Assembly (NCBI RefSeq): GCF_000718985.1
Contig: NZ_JODL01000001.1
Location: forward strand, 330,858-394,857
Length of the DNA: 64,000 nucleotides
Reading direction: 5' to 3'
DNA from: Streptomyces megasporus
GTDB taxonomy: Bacteria > Actinomycetota > Actinomycetes > Streptomycetales > Streptomycetaceae
Below are positions 42,298 to 51,021 of the stretch, in pieces. The translations under genes and the position numbers were made by a program. The notes under the pieces are model-generated. The model did not search any database. It saw only the letters and a list, made by a program, of their open reading frames with translations, and had not been told where the DNA came from. Each line of letters begins with the position of its first letter. Position 1 is the stretch's first letter.

Positions 42298-43158
42298 ATG
42301 CTGCGGCTGGGACGGCGCGAGTTCGGCGAGCACGAGACGGTGATCATGGCCATCGTGAACCGGACCCCTGACTCCTTCTACGACCGGGGCGCCACCTTCC
42401 GCGACGGTCCGGCGCTGGACCGGGTCGAGCGGGCGGTGGCGGAGGGCGCCGCCATCGTCGACATCGGCGGGGTGAAGGCCGGCCCCGGCGAGGAGGTGTC
42501 GGTCGAGGAGGAGCTGCGGCGCACCGCCGGCTTCGTCGCCGAGGTGCGACGGCGTCACCCGGACGTGGTGATCAGCGTGGACACCTGGCGGCACGAGGTG
42601 GGCGAGGCGGTCTGCGAGGCGGGCGCCGACCTGCTCAACGACGCCTGGGGCGGTGTGGACCCGAAGCTGGCCGAGGTGGCGGCGCGGTACGGCGTCGGCC
42701 TGGTGTGCACCCACACCGGCGGCTCCCTGCCGCGGACCAGGCCGCACCGGGTGGCCTACGAGGACGTCATGGCCGACGTGCTGCGGGCCACCGTCGGCCT
42801 GGCGGAGCGCGCGGTCGGGCTCGGGGTGCGCCGGGACGCGATCCTGATCGACCCCGGGCACGACTTCGGCAAGAACACCCGGCACTCCCTGGAGGTCACC
42901 CGCCGCCTGGAGGAGATGGTGGCCACCGGGTGGCCGGTGCTGGTGTCGCTGTCCAACAAGGACTTCGTCGGGGAGACGCTGGACAAGCCGGTCAAGGAGC
43001 GGCTGACCGGCACCCTGGCCACGACGGCGGTCTCCGCGTGGCTGGGCGCGCGGGTCTACCGCGTCCACGAGGTGGCCGAGACCCGGCAGGTGCTCGACAT
43101 GGTCGCCTCCATCGCGGGTCGGCGCCCGCCGGCCGTCGCCCGCCGCGGCCTGGCCTGA
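42298..43158 (+). CDS. Dihydropteroate synthase family protein (FolP2 type)
   Basis: 286 aa from ATG 42298 with GAGGAGAGG upstream. Pterin-binding TIM barrel: MAIVNRTPDSFYDRG, VISVDTWRHEVGEA, GADLLNDAWGGVDP, LIDPGHDFGKN, LVSLSNKDFVGETLD. True dihydropteroate synthases have a DxGGxSTRPG loop that binds pABA; here it reads DIGGVKAGPG, and NVTPDSF is NRTPDSF. These are the differences of mycobacterial FolP2, reported not to act as a dihydropteroate synthase. So the folate role is doubtful. Neighbours LOG, DivIVA-like and tag match the Rv1207 region. Confidence 0.88.
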   Translation: MLRLGRREFGEHETVIMAIVNRTPDSFYDRGATFRDGPALDRVERAVAEGAAIVDIGGVKAGPGEEVSVEEELRRTAGFVAEVRRRHPDVVISVDTWRHEVGEAVCEAGADLLNDAWGGVDPKLAEVAARYGVGLVCTHTGGSLPRTRPHRVAYEDVMADVLRATVGLAERAVGLGVRRDAILIDPGHDFGKNTRHSLEVTRRLEEMVATGWPVLVSLSNKDFVGETLDKPVKERLTGTLATTAVSAWLGARVYRVHEVAETRQVLDMVASIAGRRPPAVARRGLA

Positions 43159-43177
43159 GCCCCGGCGGGCCCGCCGG

Positions 43178-43975
43178 TCAGGCGGGCTCCTCCGGCAGCT
43201 CCCGCTCCACCATCGGGTTCGGCGCGGCGATCTCCTTGGTGACCAGCTCGATCGCCTCGTTCACGTCGTCGGTGACGTGGAACAGCTCCAGGTCGTGCCG
43301 GCCGGCCTTGCCGCCCGCGACGACGGCGTCGCGCAGCCAGTCCACCAGCCCCTGCCAGTACTCCGTGCCGAACAGCACGATCGGGAAGCGGGTGACCTTC
43401 CGCGTCTGGACCAGGGTGATCGCCTCGAACAGCTCGTCCAGCGTGCCCATGCCACCGGGCAGGACGACGAAGCCGCTCGCGTACTTGACGAACATCATCT
43501 TCCGCACGAAGAAGTAGCGGAAGTTGACGCCGATGTCGACGTACCGGTTCAGCCCCTGCTCGAAGGGGAGCTCGATGCCCAGGCCGACCGAGACGCCGCC
43601 CGCCTCGCTCGCGCCCCGGTTGGCCGCCTCCATCGCGCCCGGACCGCCGCCCGTGATCACCGTGAACCCGGCCTCCGCCAGGGCCCGGCCGATCCGCACC
43701 CCCACCTCGTACTCGGACGTGCCCTCGGGGGTGCGCGCCGAACCGAAGACGCTGATGGCGGGCCCGAGTTCGGCGAGGGTTCCGAAGCCCTCCACGAACT
43801 CCGACTGGATGCGCATGACCCGCCAGGGGTCCTGGTGCACCCAGTCCGAGGGGCCGGCGGTGTCCAGCAGCCGCTGGTCGGTGGTGCTGGACTGGATCTG
43901 GCCGCGCCGGCGCACCACCGGTCCCAGCCGGCGCTCCCGCGGCTCGCCCCGCTCGAATTCCTCGGCACTGCCCAT
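43178..43975 (-). CDS. LOG-family nucleotide phosphoribohydrolase
   Basis: 265 aa from ATG 43975 with GGAGG upstream. LONELY GUY/TIGR00730 family: SVFGSARTPEG, VITGGGPGAMEAANRGA, LPFEQGLNRYVD, FVRKMMFVKYASGFVVLPGG and MGTLDELFE. PGGxGTxxE and the Arg/Lys around it form the active site that splits nucleoside 5'-monophosphates to base and ribose phosphate (cytokinin activation in other organisms). Role in bacteria unclear. The 5' leader has three 18-bp repeats and a 9-bp-arm hairpin. Confidence 0.92.
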   Translation of the reverse strand: MGSAEEFERGEPRERRLGPVVRRRGQIQSSTTDQRLLDTAGPSDWVHQDPWRVMRIQSEFVEGFGTLAELGPAISVFGSARTPEGTSEYEVGVRIGRALAEAGFTVITGGGPGAMEAANRGASEAGGVSVGLGIELPFEQGLNRYVDIGVNFRYFFVRKMMFVKYASGFVVLPGGMGTLDELFEAITLVQTRKVTRFPIVLFGTEYWQGLVDWLRDAVVAGGKAGRHDLELFHVTDDVNEAIELVTKEIAAPNPMVERELPEEPA

Positions 43976-43983
43976 ACGTGTCC

Positions 43984-44037
43984 TCCCTGTTGCCGACATT
44001 GTCCCTGTTGTCGACGTTGTCCCTGTCATCGACGTTC
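43984..44037. repeat. 18-bp tandem array (3 copies)
   Basis: TCCCTGTTGCCGACATTG, TCCCTGTTGTCGACGTTG, TCCCTGTCATCGACGTTC in the leader of the LOG gene. The copy nearest the gene supplies the AGGGAGG binding site. Confidence 0.85.
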
Positions 44038-44050
44038 GACTGTCGATGAC
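44025..44050 (-). promoter_or_regulatory. Inverted repeat upstream of the LOG gene
   Basis: GTCATCGAC, 8-nt spacer, GTCGATGAC: perfect 9-bp arms overlapping the third tandem copy. Could be an operator or an mRNA hairpin. Confidence 0.5.
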
Positions 44051-44156
44051 GTACCGGCCGCCAGGGTACGCAGGTCCGGGTGACGCGGAGCGGAACTCGC
44101 GACCGCGTTCCGGCGACCGGGCCGCCAAAGGGGCCCGTGCCACGGATACCCGGCGG

Positions 44157-45308
44157 TCAGGCGGTAAGCCAGGCGCGCAGCCGCTCCTCGCAGTGGAGGA
44201 TCTTCGCGGTCTCGACGCGTTCGTCGCGCCGGTGCGCCAGGTTGGGGTTGCCGGGGCCGTAGTTGACGGCGGGCACGCCCAGGGCGCTGAACCGGGAGAC
44301 GTCGGTCCAGCCGAACTTCGGCCGCACCTCGCCGCCGACCGCCGCCACGAAGGCCGCGGCGGCCGGATGCGACAGGCCCGGCAGCGCGGGGCCGGAGCTG
44401 TCGTCCACCACCAGTTCGGCCACCCCGCAGTCCGCGAACACCTCGCGGACGTGCTCCAGCGCCTGCTCCTCGGTGAGATCGGGCGCGTAGCGGTAGTTGA
44501 CGGTGACGGTGCACTCGTCGGGGATGACGTTGCCGGCGACACCGCCCTCGATCCCCACGGCGTTCAGTCCCTCGCGGAACTCCAGCCCGTCGATCACCGG
44601 CCGCCTGGGCTCGTACGCGGCCAGGCGGGCGAGGATCGGCGCGGCGGCGTGGACGGCGTTCTCGCCCATCCAGCCCCGGGCGGAGTGCGCGCGCTGCCCG
44701 GTGGTGCGCAGCTTGACCCGCAGCGTGCCCTGGCAGCCGCCCTCGACCTGCCCCTCGGAGGGCTCCAGCAGCACCGCGAAGTCCCCGGCCAGCCAGTCGG
44801 GGTGGGCCCGCGCGAGGCGTCCGAGGCCGTTGAGGTGCGCGTCCACCTCCTCGTTGTCGTAGAAGACGAAGGTCAGGTCCCGATTCGGAGTGGGGACGGT
44901 GGCGGCGATCCGCAACTGGACGGCGACCCCCGACTTCATGTCGGAGGTGCCGCAGCCCCACAGCACGCCGTCCTCCAGCCGGGAGGGCACGTTGTCGGCG
45001 ATCGGCACGGTGTCGATGTGCCCGGCCAGGACGACCCGCTCGGCGCGGCCCAGTTCGGTCCGGGCGACGATGTTGTCGCCGTACCGGTCCACGCGCAGGT
45101 GCGGCAGGGCGCGCAGCGCGGTCTCGATCGCGTCCGCCAGCGGTTTCTCGCCGCCGCTGACCGAGGGGACGTCGACGAGCCGCGCGGTCAGCCGCGCCGC
45201 GTCCTGCGTCAGGTCGAGGACGACGTCGGTTCCGGCGCCGGTGCCGGTGGCTCCGGTTTCGGCTCCGACGTCGGCTCCGGTGGCGGGGGCAAGGGGGACA
45301 CGCTCCAT
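44157..45308 (-). CDS. dapE: Succinyl-diaminopimelate desuccinylase DapE
   Basis: Zinc hydrolase of lysine/peptidoglycan precursor synthesis, 383 aa from ATG 45308. M20 signatures: [10 protein letters not shown] (metal His), [10 protein letters not shown] (bridging Asp), YDNEEVDA (Glu pair), then dimerisation domain and a C-terminal FGWTDVSRF ... [13 protein letters not shown] with the last metal His. The order near folP2 and LOG is as in Rv1202. Leaderless: TAGGGT seven nt upstream of ATG. Divergent from the next gene. Confidence 0.94.
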   Translation of the reverse strand: MERVPLAPATGADVGAETGATGTGAGTDVVLDLTQDAARLTARLVDVPSVSGGEKPLADAIETALRALPHLRVDRYGDNIVARTELGRAERVVLAGHIDTVPIADNVPSRLEDGVLWGCGTSDMKSGVAVQLRIAATVPTPNRDLTFVFYDNEEVDAHLNGLGRLARAHPDWLAGDFAVLLEPSEGQVEGGCQGTLRVKLRTTGQRAHSARGWMGENAVHAAAPILARLAAYEPRRPVIDGLEFREGLNAVGIEGGVAGNVIPDECTVTVNYRYAPDLTEEQALEHVREVFADCGVAELVVDDSSGPALPGLSHPAAAAFVAAVGGEVRPKFGWTDVSRFSALGVPAVNYGPGNPNLAHRRDERVETAKILHCEERLRAWLTA

Positions 45309-45315
45309 GCCGTCG

Positions 45316-45321
45316 ACCCTA
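45316..45321 (-). promoter_or_regulatory. Leaderless -10 of dapE
   Basis: TAGGGT on the minus strand, seven nt before ATG 45308. Confidence 0.5.
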
Positions 45322-45389
45322 TCCGTCCCCGTGGCGCGTCGTGCACCCGGTCTTCTCCACAGCCCGGCCACATCCGCGGCGGACACCGG

Positions 45390-45395
45390 TACCTT
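45390..45395 (+). promoter_or_regulatory. Leaderless -10 of the lysozyme-like gene
   Basis: TACCTT, six nt before GTG 45402. Confidence 0.5.
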
Positions 45396-45401
45396 TGTCG
45401 C

Positions 45402-46325
45402 GTGTCCGAGCGAGCTTCCACTCCACGTCGCGGCCGACTGCTGCGTTTCGTCGCCGCGAGCGTCGTGCTGCTCGGACTCGCCGGGTATCTGCTGGTGCGC
45501 CACGATCCCGGCGGGTCCGGACCGGCCAGATGCGTCGTGACCGCGTCCGGCGACGGCGAGCCGTACGTGATAGAGCCCCAACAGGCCGCCAACGCCGCGA
45601 CCATCGAGGCCGTCGCCTCCGCCCGGGGCCTGCCCGAGCGGGCGGTCACCATCGCCCTGGCCACCGCCATGCAGGAATCGGCGCTGCGCAACATCGACTA
45701 CGGCGACCGGGACTCCGTCGGTCTGTTCCAGCAACGTCCTTCCCAGGGCTGGGGGACGCCGGAGCAGATCATGGACCCGGTGTACTCGGCCGGGAAGTTC
45801 TACGACCACCTGGTGGAGATCCCCGGCTACTCCCGCCTGCCGCTGACCGTGGCCGCGCAGCGGGTGCAGCGCAGCGGCTTCCCCGACGCCTACGCCAAGC
45901 ACGAGTCCAGGGCGGCGCTGCTCACCGCCGCGCTCACCGGCCGCCAAGCCGCGTCCTTGACCTGTGTCCCCGGCCGGGGCGAGAGCGTGACCGCGGGCGA
46001 TCCGGTGCGGGTGCGGGAGAAGCTGATCCGCGAGTTCGGCGAGGACGTCCTGCCGGAGTCCGCCCGGGTGGGCGGCGGGGTCGGTCGCAGCGCGCCCGAC
46101 CCGGTCCTCTCCGTTCCCGTCCGCACCCCCGCGCGCGGCACCGGCGCGGACGCCGACCGACGGGGGTGGGAGGTGGCGCACTGGGCCGTGGCCCACTCCT
46201 CCGAGCTGGGGATCGAACGCGTCTCCTACGGGGACCGGGTCTGGGAGGCGACACGGGCGCGGGAGGGCTGGCGCGCGTCCGGGGAATCGCACCGTTCCGA
46301 GGTCGTCATCGTCACCGCCCGGTAG
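45402..46325 (+). CDS. Membrane-anchored lysozyme/transglycosylase-like protein
   Basis: 307 aa from GTG 45402, leaderless. One N-terminal TM helix ([19 protein letters not shown]), so the rest is outside. Segment [60 protein letters not shown] fits the lysozyme-like SLT fold with the catalytic Glu in MQES; C-terminal region with [20 protein letters not shown] is conserved in Streptomyces homologues that are sometimes misnamed heavy-metal transporters. Likely cleaves or binds peptidoglycan. Confidence 0.82.
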   Translation: MSERASTPRRGRLLRFVAASVVLLGLAGYLLVRHDPGGSGPARCVVTASGDGEPYVIEPQQAANAATIEAVASARGLPERAVTIALATAMQESALRNIDYGDRDSVGLFQQRPSQGWGTPEQIMDPVYSAGKFYDHLVEIPGYSRLPLTVAAQRVQRSGFPDAYAKHESRAALLTAALTGRQAASLTCVPGRGESVTAGDPVRVREKLIREFGEDVLPESARVGGGVGRSAPDPVLSVPVRTPARGTGADADRRGWEVAHWAVAHSSELGIERVSYGDRVWEATRAREGWRASGESHRSEVVIVTAR

Positions 46326-46686
46326 CGTCCGACGTCATCTCACGGCATGCCCCGGCATCACCCGAACGGGGGGCCGTGGCATGCCCGTGCGGGGCTGTGG
46401 GAACGCCTCGCGCCACGGTGCGGAGAATCCGCCGTCTCCCCTGGGAACACGGGGTTCCGGGGTTTTTCCGGCACCCTTCCTTCTGGCCGAATTGTCCGCT
46501 CTCGCCCCCTCCTGAGCGCACCGCGCATTGCCAATCCTTTACCCGTGCGACCGCAACCTCCGAGGCTTCCGGCGCGATAGGCACAGCGTCCGGGGGGCGC
46601 CGCCCCGACCGGATGCGCACGACGCCTCTCGGACCCGCGAGTCCGTAGGAAAAATCCGCAAGCCTCTTCTCCGTCGAAGGAGCAAC
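46326..46686. other. 361-bp intergenic region, terminator and upstream region of the secreted-protein gene
   Basis: Contains the terminator at 46438-46467, an imperfect inverted repeat GGCATGCC-type between 46341 and 46390, and a lower-GC stretch from 46480 where the promoter of the next gene should be; no convincing -10/-35 pair. Ribosome binding site GAAGGAG just before 46687. Confidence 0.5.
46438..46467 (+). terminator. Intrinsic terminator with U-run
   Basis: CCCCTGGGAAC, loop, GTTCCGGGG, then TTTTT (46463-46467). Follows the lysozyme-like gene by 112 bp. Confidence 0.7.
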
Positions 46687-47178
46687 ATGTCCCTCCCCCT
46701 CTCGCGCCGGATCGCACGGACCGCGCTGCTGCTCGCAGCGGGCGCCGCTTCCGCCGTCGGTGCGACCGGTTCCGCGAACGCCGCCGAGCTCCTGCCCACC
46801 AAGGACCTGGGCGGACTGAGCAACCTGGACGGCGCGAACCTGGGCGACGCCATCGACGACACCTCGCGCGACATCAGCAACCAGGCGGGCAAGACCGGCG
46901 GCAAGGCCGTCAGGAACATCGTCCCGGCCGCCGGTGAGACCGTCGGCTCCACGGGCAAGTCCGTCCTCCCGGCCGCGCAGAAGACCGCCGGCAGCGCGAC
47001 CGGCGCCACCGGCTCCCTCGTCGGCGACACCGCCAAGTCCGCCGCCAAGGGCAAGAAGGGCAAGAAGGGGAAGGGCAAGCTCCCCTCCACCCAGCAACTG
47101 ACGAAGTCGGACTCCCTGCCCACGGACGTCCTGCCCAGCGTCGACAAGCTGCCGCTCAAGGACCTGCCGCTGGGCTGA
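46687..47178 (+). CDS. Small secreted protein
   Basis: 163 aa from ATG 46687 with GAAGGAG upstream. Signal peptide MSLPLSRRIARTALLLAAGA ... SANA with cleavage before AELLPTKDL. Mature chain of Gly/Thr/Ser/Lys-rich low complexity (TGSATGATGSLVGDTAKSAA), a basic stretch KGKKGKKGKGK and a C-terminal repeated PSVDKLPLKDLPLG. No Cys. Family not recognised (some homologues carry an ATP-binding label without visible basis). Possibly a cell-wall-associated, positively charged protein. Confidence 0.82.
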   Translation: MSLPLSRRIARTALLLAAGAASAVGATGSANAAELLPTKDLGGLSNLDGANLGDAIDDTSRDISNQAGKTGGKAVRNIVPAAGETVGSTGKSVLPAAQKTAGSATGATGSLVGDTAKSAAKGKKGKKGKGKLPSTQQLTKSDSLPTDVLPSVDKLPLKDLPLG

Positions 47179-47209
47179 CACCGGCCCGCGCCGCGTTCCT
47201 CTTTCCGCT

Positions 47210-47251
47210 GTGAAGGGGCCCGGGGACCGTACGGTCCCCGGGCCCCTTCAC
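47210..47251. terminator. Bidirectional palindrome between convergent genes
   Basis: 42-bp perfect palindrome with 21-bp arms (GTGAAGGGGCCCGGGGACCG and its complement, separated at T/A), between the secreted-protein gene and dapC. Confidence 0.85.
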
Positions 47252-47287
47252 GCACCGGCCTCGCGCACCGGTCGCCTGCGGAACGGC

Positions 47288-48385
47288 TCACGCGGTGAGA
47301 CGCCGCACGGCCTCCCCGATCCGCTCGTCCGTCGCGGTGAAGGCGACCCGTACGAACCGCTCCCCCGCCGGTCCGTAGAAGTCGCCGGGCGCCACCAGCA
47401 CACCGCGCCGGGACAGCTCCTCCACCGTGTCCCAGCAGGGCTCGTCCCGCGTCGCCCACAGGTACAGCGACGCCTCGCTGTGCTCGATGCGGAAGCCGCT
47501 CGCCTCCAGCGCGGTGCGCAGCGCCGAGCGCCGTGCCGCGTAGCGCGCGCGCTGCTCGGCCACGTGCGCGTCGTCGCCGAGCGCCGCCACCGTGGCGGCC
47601 TGGACCGGGGCGGGCACCATCATCCCGCCGTGCTTGCGCACCCGCAGCAGCTCGGCGAGGACGCCCTCGTCCCCCACCAGGAACGCGGCGCGGTAGCCGG
47701 CCAGGTTGGAGCGCTTGGAGAGCGAGTGGACGGCGACGATGCCCTCGTGGACGCCGCCGCAGACGTCCGGGTGGAGGACCGAGACCGGCTCGGCATCCCA
47801 GCCCAGCTCCAGGTAGCACTCATCGCTGAAGACCAGCACCCCGTGTTCGCGGGCCCACTCGACGGTGGCCTTCAGCTCCTCCTTCGGCAGCACCCGGCCG
47901 GTGGGGTTGGAGGGGGAGTTCAGCCACAGCAGCCGCAGGCCCTCGGGGTCCACCTCGCGCGGTGAGTCGTAGACGACCGGCTCGGCGCCCGCCAGCCGCG
48001 CCCCCACCTCGTACGTCGGGTACGCCAGCCGCGGAAAGGCCACCTTGTCCCCGGCGCCGATGCCGAGCTGGATCGGCAGCCACGCCACCAGTTCCTTGGA
48101 ACCGACGATCGGCAGGACGTGGGTGTGGGCCAGGCCGCGCGCGCCCAGCCGTCGCTCGCTCCAGCCGACGATCGCGTCCCGCAGCTCGGTGGTGCCCCAC
48201 ACCGTGGGGTAGCCGGGGCTGTCGCCGGCGGCGGCGAGCGCCTTCTTGATCACGTCCGGCACCGGGTCGACCGGGGTCCCCACGGAGAGGTCCACGAGGC
48301 CGTCCGGGTGCGCGGCCGCCGTCTTCTTGTACGGCTCCAGCCGGTCCCACGGGAAGACCGGCAGACGGGAGGACAGGGGTGGCAC
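47288..48385 (-). CDS. dapC: Succinyldiaminopimelate transaminase DapC
   Basis: PLP-dependent fold-type I aminotransferase, 365 aa from GTG 48385. Markers: VDLSVGTPVDPVPDVIKKAL, YPTVWGTTELRDAI, LPIVGSKELVAWLP, LWLNSPSNPTGRVLP, FSDECYLELGWD, and the Schiff-base Lys in HSLSKRSNLAGYR. Called DapC rather than aspartate aminotransferase because the neighbour is the 7Fe ferredoxin, as for Rv1178-Rv1177, and dapE is close by. Confidence 0.9.
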   Translation of the reverse strand: MPPLSSRLPVFPWDRLEPYKKTAAAHPDGLVDLSVGTPVDPVPDVIKKALAAAGDSPGYPTVWGTTELRDAIVGWSERRLGARGLAHTHVLPIVGSKELVAWLPIQLGIGAGDKVAFPRLAYPTYEVGARLAGAEPVVYDSPREVDPEGLRLLWLNSPSNPTGRVLPKEELKATVEWAREHGVLVFSDECYLELGWDAEPVSVLHPDVCGGVHEGIVAVHSLSKRSNLAGYRAAFLVGDEGVLAELLRVRKHGGMMVPAPVQAATVAALGDDAHVAEQRARYAARRSALRTALEASGFRIEHSEASLYLWATRDEPCWDTVEELSRRGVLVAPGDFYGPAGERFVRVAFTATDERIGEAVRRLTA

Positions 48386-48407
48386 GTGTCTTCGCTCTCT
48401 TTCCGGG

Positions 48408-48450
48408 AAAAAACCCGGTCCCGCACGGCGCGGAGCCGTGCGGGACCGGG
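48408..48450 (-). terminator. Intrinsic terminator after fdxA
   Basis: 16-bp perfect arms (48414-48429 and 48435-48450) and, on the minus strand, a run of six T. It lies between fdxA and dapC, so dapC is either read by leakage or has its own promoter. Confidence 0.8.
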
Positions 48451-48474
48451 GTCAGCTCTGGGGCCGCCGTCGGA

Positions 48475-48801
48475 TCACTCGTCGTGTTCCTGCGGCGGGA
48501 GCGCGGCGACGAACGGGTGGTCGCGCTCGATCAGGCCGAGCTTGCTGGCCCCGCCGGGCGAGCCCAGCTCGTCGAAGAACTCGACGTTGGCCTTGTAGTA
48601 GTCCTTCCACTCCTCGGGGACGTCGTCCTCGTAGAAGATCGCCTCGACCGGGCAGACCGGCTCACAGGCCCCGCAGTCGACGCATTCGTCCGGGTGGATG
48701 TACAAGGACCGCCGGCCCTCGTAGATGCAGTCGACGGGGCACTCCTCGATACATGCCTTGTCCTTCAGATCGACACAAGGCTGCGCGATGACGTAGGTCA
48801 C
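48475..48801 (-). CDS. fdxA: 7Fe ferredoxin (3Fe-4S/4Fe-4S)
   Basis: 108 aa from GTG 48801 with GAGGAGG upstream. Cys motifs CVDLKDKACIEECPVDCIYE (3Fe-4S type start) and CVDCGACEPVCPVEAI (4Fe-4S). C-terminal tail FYEDDVPEEWKDYYKANVEF is standard for actinobacterial FdxA/FdxC. Electron carrier for cytochrome P450s and oxidoreductases. Divergent from the GNAT gene. Confidence 0.95.
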   Translation of the reverse strand: MTYVIAQPCVDLKDKACIEECPVDCIYEGRRSLYIHPDECVDCGACEPVCPVEAIFYEDDVPEEWKDYYKANVEFFDELGSPGGASKLGLIERDHPFVAALPPQEHDE

Positions 48802-48895
48802 GCTGTCGTTCCTCCTCGGTAGGGCGCGGCAGCCGGTCCGGTTGTGGCTGGTCCGCGAAAGCGCGCGGGAGCGCGGCGTCGTCGATGCCCGCCCC

Positions 48896-48901
48896 TAGTA
48901 T
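48896..48901 (+). promoter_or_regulatory. -10 hexamer of the GNAT gene
   Basis: TAGTAT, 44 nt before GTG 48946. Confidence 0.4.
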
Positions 48902-48945
48902 CTCCGTTCTCGGGCAGGAGACGAACAGGAGGGGTGGCAAGGGCC

Positions 48946-49995
48946 GTGGAGTTCACCATGGGCGGACGACTCGAACTTCGCATCAGCGCCGATGACGTGG
49001 GCAAACGTGTCTCGGTGCGCAGTCTGACCGGTTCCGGCGGCACGGGGCCGACCTTCACCGACACGGTCGGCGTTCTCACATCGTGGACGGACGGTGTGCT
49101 CTCGATCACGCGGCGCGGTGGCCAGAGCGTACGGCTGGAGGAGTCCGCCCTGGTCGCCGGGAAGGTCGTGCCCGCCGCGCCCGCCAGGCGCAGGGGCCCG
49201 GCCGCGACCACGCGGGAGCTGCGGGAGGTGGCGGCGCGGGGGTGGCCCGCGGTGGAGACGGCCCGACTGGGCGAGTGGACGCTCCGCGCGTCCGGCGGCT
49301 TCACCGGGCGCGCCAACTCGGTCCTGCCGCTGGGCGACCCCGGCGTGGCGCCGGACACGGCCCTGGAGAGGGTCGTCCACTGGTACGGCGAACGCGGGCT
49401 GCCCGCCCTGGTGCAGGTCGCCACAGGCGGCGCCGACACCGACGAGATGCTCGCCGCCGAGCTGGAGCGGCGCGGGTGGACGGCCGAGCGGTTCACCGTC
49501 CTCCGCACGGCCGCGCTCGCGCCGCTGGCCGACCGGGAGCCCGATCCGCGGGTGCGGCTGTCGCGACGGCCGGACGAGGTCTGGCTGGACGCCTACCGCC
49601 GCGGCTCCTCGGCGGGATCGTCCGAGGACGCCCTGAAGGTGCTGGCCGGCGGCCCGTCGGTGTGGTTCGCCACCGTGCCCGGGGACGGGGACGGCGGGGA
49701 CGGGGGCGCGGACGGTGGGAGCGCCGCGCCGGCCGCCATCGGCCGGTGCGTGGTGGACGGCCGGTGGGCGGGGTTCGCCGCCGTCGAGGTCTCCCCCGAG
49801 CGGCGGCGCGAGGGGTTGGCGACGGCGGTGATGGCGGAGCTGGCCCGCGCCGCGCTGGCGGAGGGCGCCTCGGCGGCGTACCTCCAGGTCGAGTCGGGGA
49901 ACACGGACGCCCTGGCTCTGTACGACCGGCTGGGTTTCGTCGACCACCACGGTTACCACTACCGCCGGGCTCCGCGCGACCGAGCGCGAACGTGA
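48946..49995 (+). CDS. GNAT-family N-acetyltransferase
   Basis: 349 aa from GTG 48946 (VEFTMGGRLELRISADDVGK), with AGGAGGGG upstream; GTG 48934 and ATG 48958 are alternatives. N-terminal beta-domain (1-90, SH3-like: RISADDVGKRVSVRSLTG), middle region, then the acetyl-CoA domain (about 240-349): AAIGRCVVDGRWAGFAAVEV, RRREGLATAVMAELARAALA, EGASAAYLQVESGNTDALAL and YDRLGFVDHHGYHYR. Substrate unknown. Confidence 0.88.
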   Translation: MEFTMGGRLELRISADDVGKRVSVRSLTGSGGTGPTFTDTVGVLTSWTDGVLSITRRGGQSVRLEESALVAGKVVPAAPARRRGPAATTRELREVAARGWPAVETARLGEWTLRASGGFTGRANSVLPLGDPGVAPDTALERVVHWYGERGLPALVQVATGGADTDEMLAAELERRGWTAERFTVLRTAALAPLADREPDPRVRLSRRPDEVWLDAYRRGSSAGSSEDALKVLAGGPSVWFATVPGDGDGGDGGADGGSAAPAAIGRCVVDGRWAGFAAVEVSPERRREGLATAVMAELARAALAEGASAAYLQVESGNTDALALYDRLGFVDHHGYHYRRAPRDRART

Positions 49996-50031
49996 GAAGT
50001 GTGGGCGCGGAAGCCCGGGTACGGAGGGCAC

Positions 50032-50898
50032 ATGGACAGCGATGACAACCGGGACACCGCACAGGGCGGGGACGGCCGCACGGTGCGGGAGCGCTTCGCG
50101 GAGGCCGCGCGGGCCGAGCGGCCCGACCTGGCCCTGCTGTGCCTCCTCATCGGCGCCGAGGCCGACCCCGCGTCGGGTGAGGAGGGCATCGACGCCGCGC
50201 AGATCGAGCTGGACCGGCTCACCGGGCTGCTGCCGTACGAACCCGCGCGCGACCCGCGCGACTGGGCGCGTGCCCTCGCCGTCCTCCTCGGCGAGAAGCA
50301 CGGCTTCCGCGGCACCGCCGACGACTACCGCAGGCTGGAGTCCTCGCTGCTCGGCGAGGTGCTGAAGCGCCGGCGCGGCCTGCCGATCCTGCTGTCGGTG
50401 GTGTGGATGGAGGTCGCGCGCCGGGCGGGTGCGCCGGTCTACGGGCTCGCGCTGCCGGGGCACTTCGTCGTGGGTCTCGGGGAGCCGGCGGGCGAGCACG
50501 TCGTCGTCGATCCCTTCGCGGGCGGACGGCTGCTGGACGAGCGGGACGTGGAGCTGCTGGTGGCGAGCTCCACGGGCACGGCCCTGTCGGAGGCGATGCT
50601 CCAGCCCGCCGGTCCGCTGGAGATCGTGCTGCGCGTGTTGAACAACATCCGCGCCTGGGCGGCGGCCCGTCCCGAGCACACCGACGTCCAACTGTGGGCG
50701 GTGGAGCTGTCGCTCCTGCTGCCGCACCATCCGGCCCGGCTGCGCTACGAGCGGGCGCGGCTGCTGGTCGAGCGGGGTGACTTCGTCGGCGGCGCCCGGG
50801 AGATGGAGCGGTACGCCGACACGGTCGCCGCGATGGAGCCCAGCGCCGCCGACGCCATCCGCCGTCAGGCACGAGCGGCCCGCGCCCGGCTCAACTAG
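50032..50898 (+). CDS. SirB1/transglutaminase-like family protein
   Basis: 288 aa from ATG 50032 with GGAGGGCAC upstream. Regions LLCLLIGAEADPASGEEGID, LLGEKHGFRGTADDYRRLES, SLLGEVLKRRRGLPILLSVV and PVYGLALPGHFVVGLGEPAG match the SirB1/YchA group (transglutaminase-like fold plus TPR). Possible His/Asp of the fold remain (GHFVV, VVDPFAGG), but the catalytic Cys is not apparent. Function unknown. Confidence 0.88.
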   Translation: MDSDDNRDTAQGGDGRTVRERFAEAARAERPDLALLCLLIGAEADPASGEEGIDAAQIELDRLTGLLPYEPARDPRDWARALAVLLGEKHGFRGTADDYRRLESSLLGEVLKRRRGLPILLSVVWMEVARRAGAPVYGLALPGHFVVGLGEPAGEHVVVDPFAGGRLLDERDVELLVASSTGTALSEAMLQPAGPLEIVLRVLNNIRAWAAARPEHTDVQLWAVELSLLLPHHPARLRYERARLLVERGDFVGGAREMERYADTVAAMEPSAADAIRRQARAARARLN

Positions 50899-50938
50899 CC
50901 GGTTGCGGGCCGCCGGTGACGGTGTGGGGCCCGGACTG

Positions 50939-50994
50939 CCGGATCGGGAGTACCGGATCGAGAGCGCCGGGTCGGAAGTGCCGGGCCGGGGCCG
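50939..50994. repeat. 14-bp tandem array (4 copies, diverging)
   Basis: CCGGATCGGGAGTA, CCGGATCGAGAGCG, CCGGGTCGGAAGTG, CCGGGCCGGGGCCG between convergent genes. Confidence 0.75.
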
Positions 50995-51021
50995 CTCGTC
51001 CGGGACCGTCCCCAAGGGCCG

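Noticed and set aside
43984..44050. Mobile-element end or attachment site upstream of the LOG gene
   Set aside because: No transposase or integrase, no matching second end, and gene order around it is conserved.
24761..50994. Short tandem arrays as CRISPR
   Set aside because: Units are 11-18 bp, directly abutting without spacers, and no cas genes are present.
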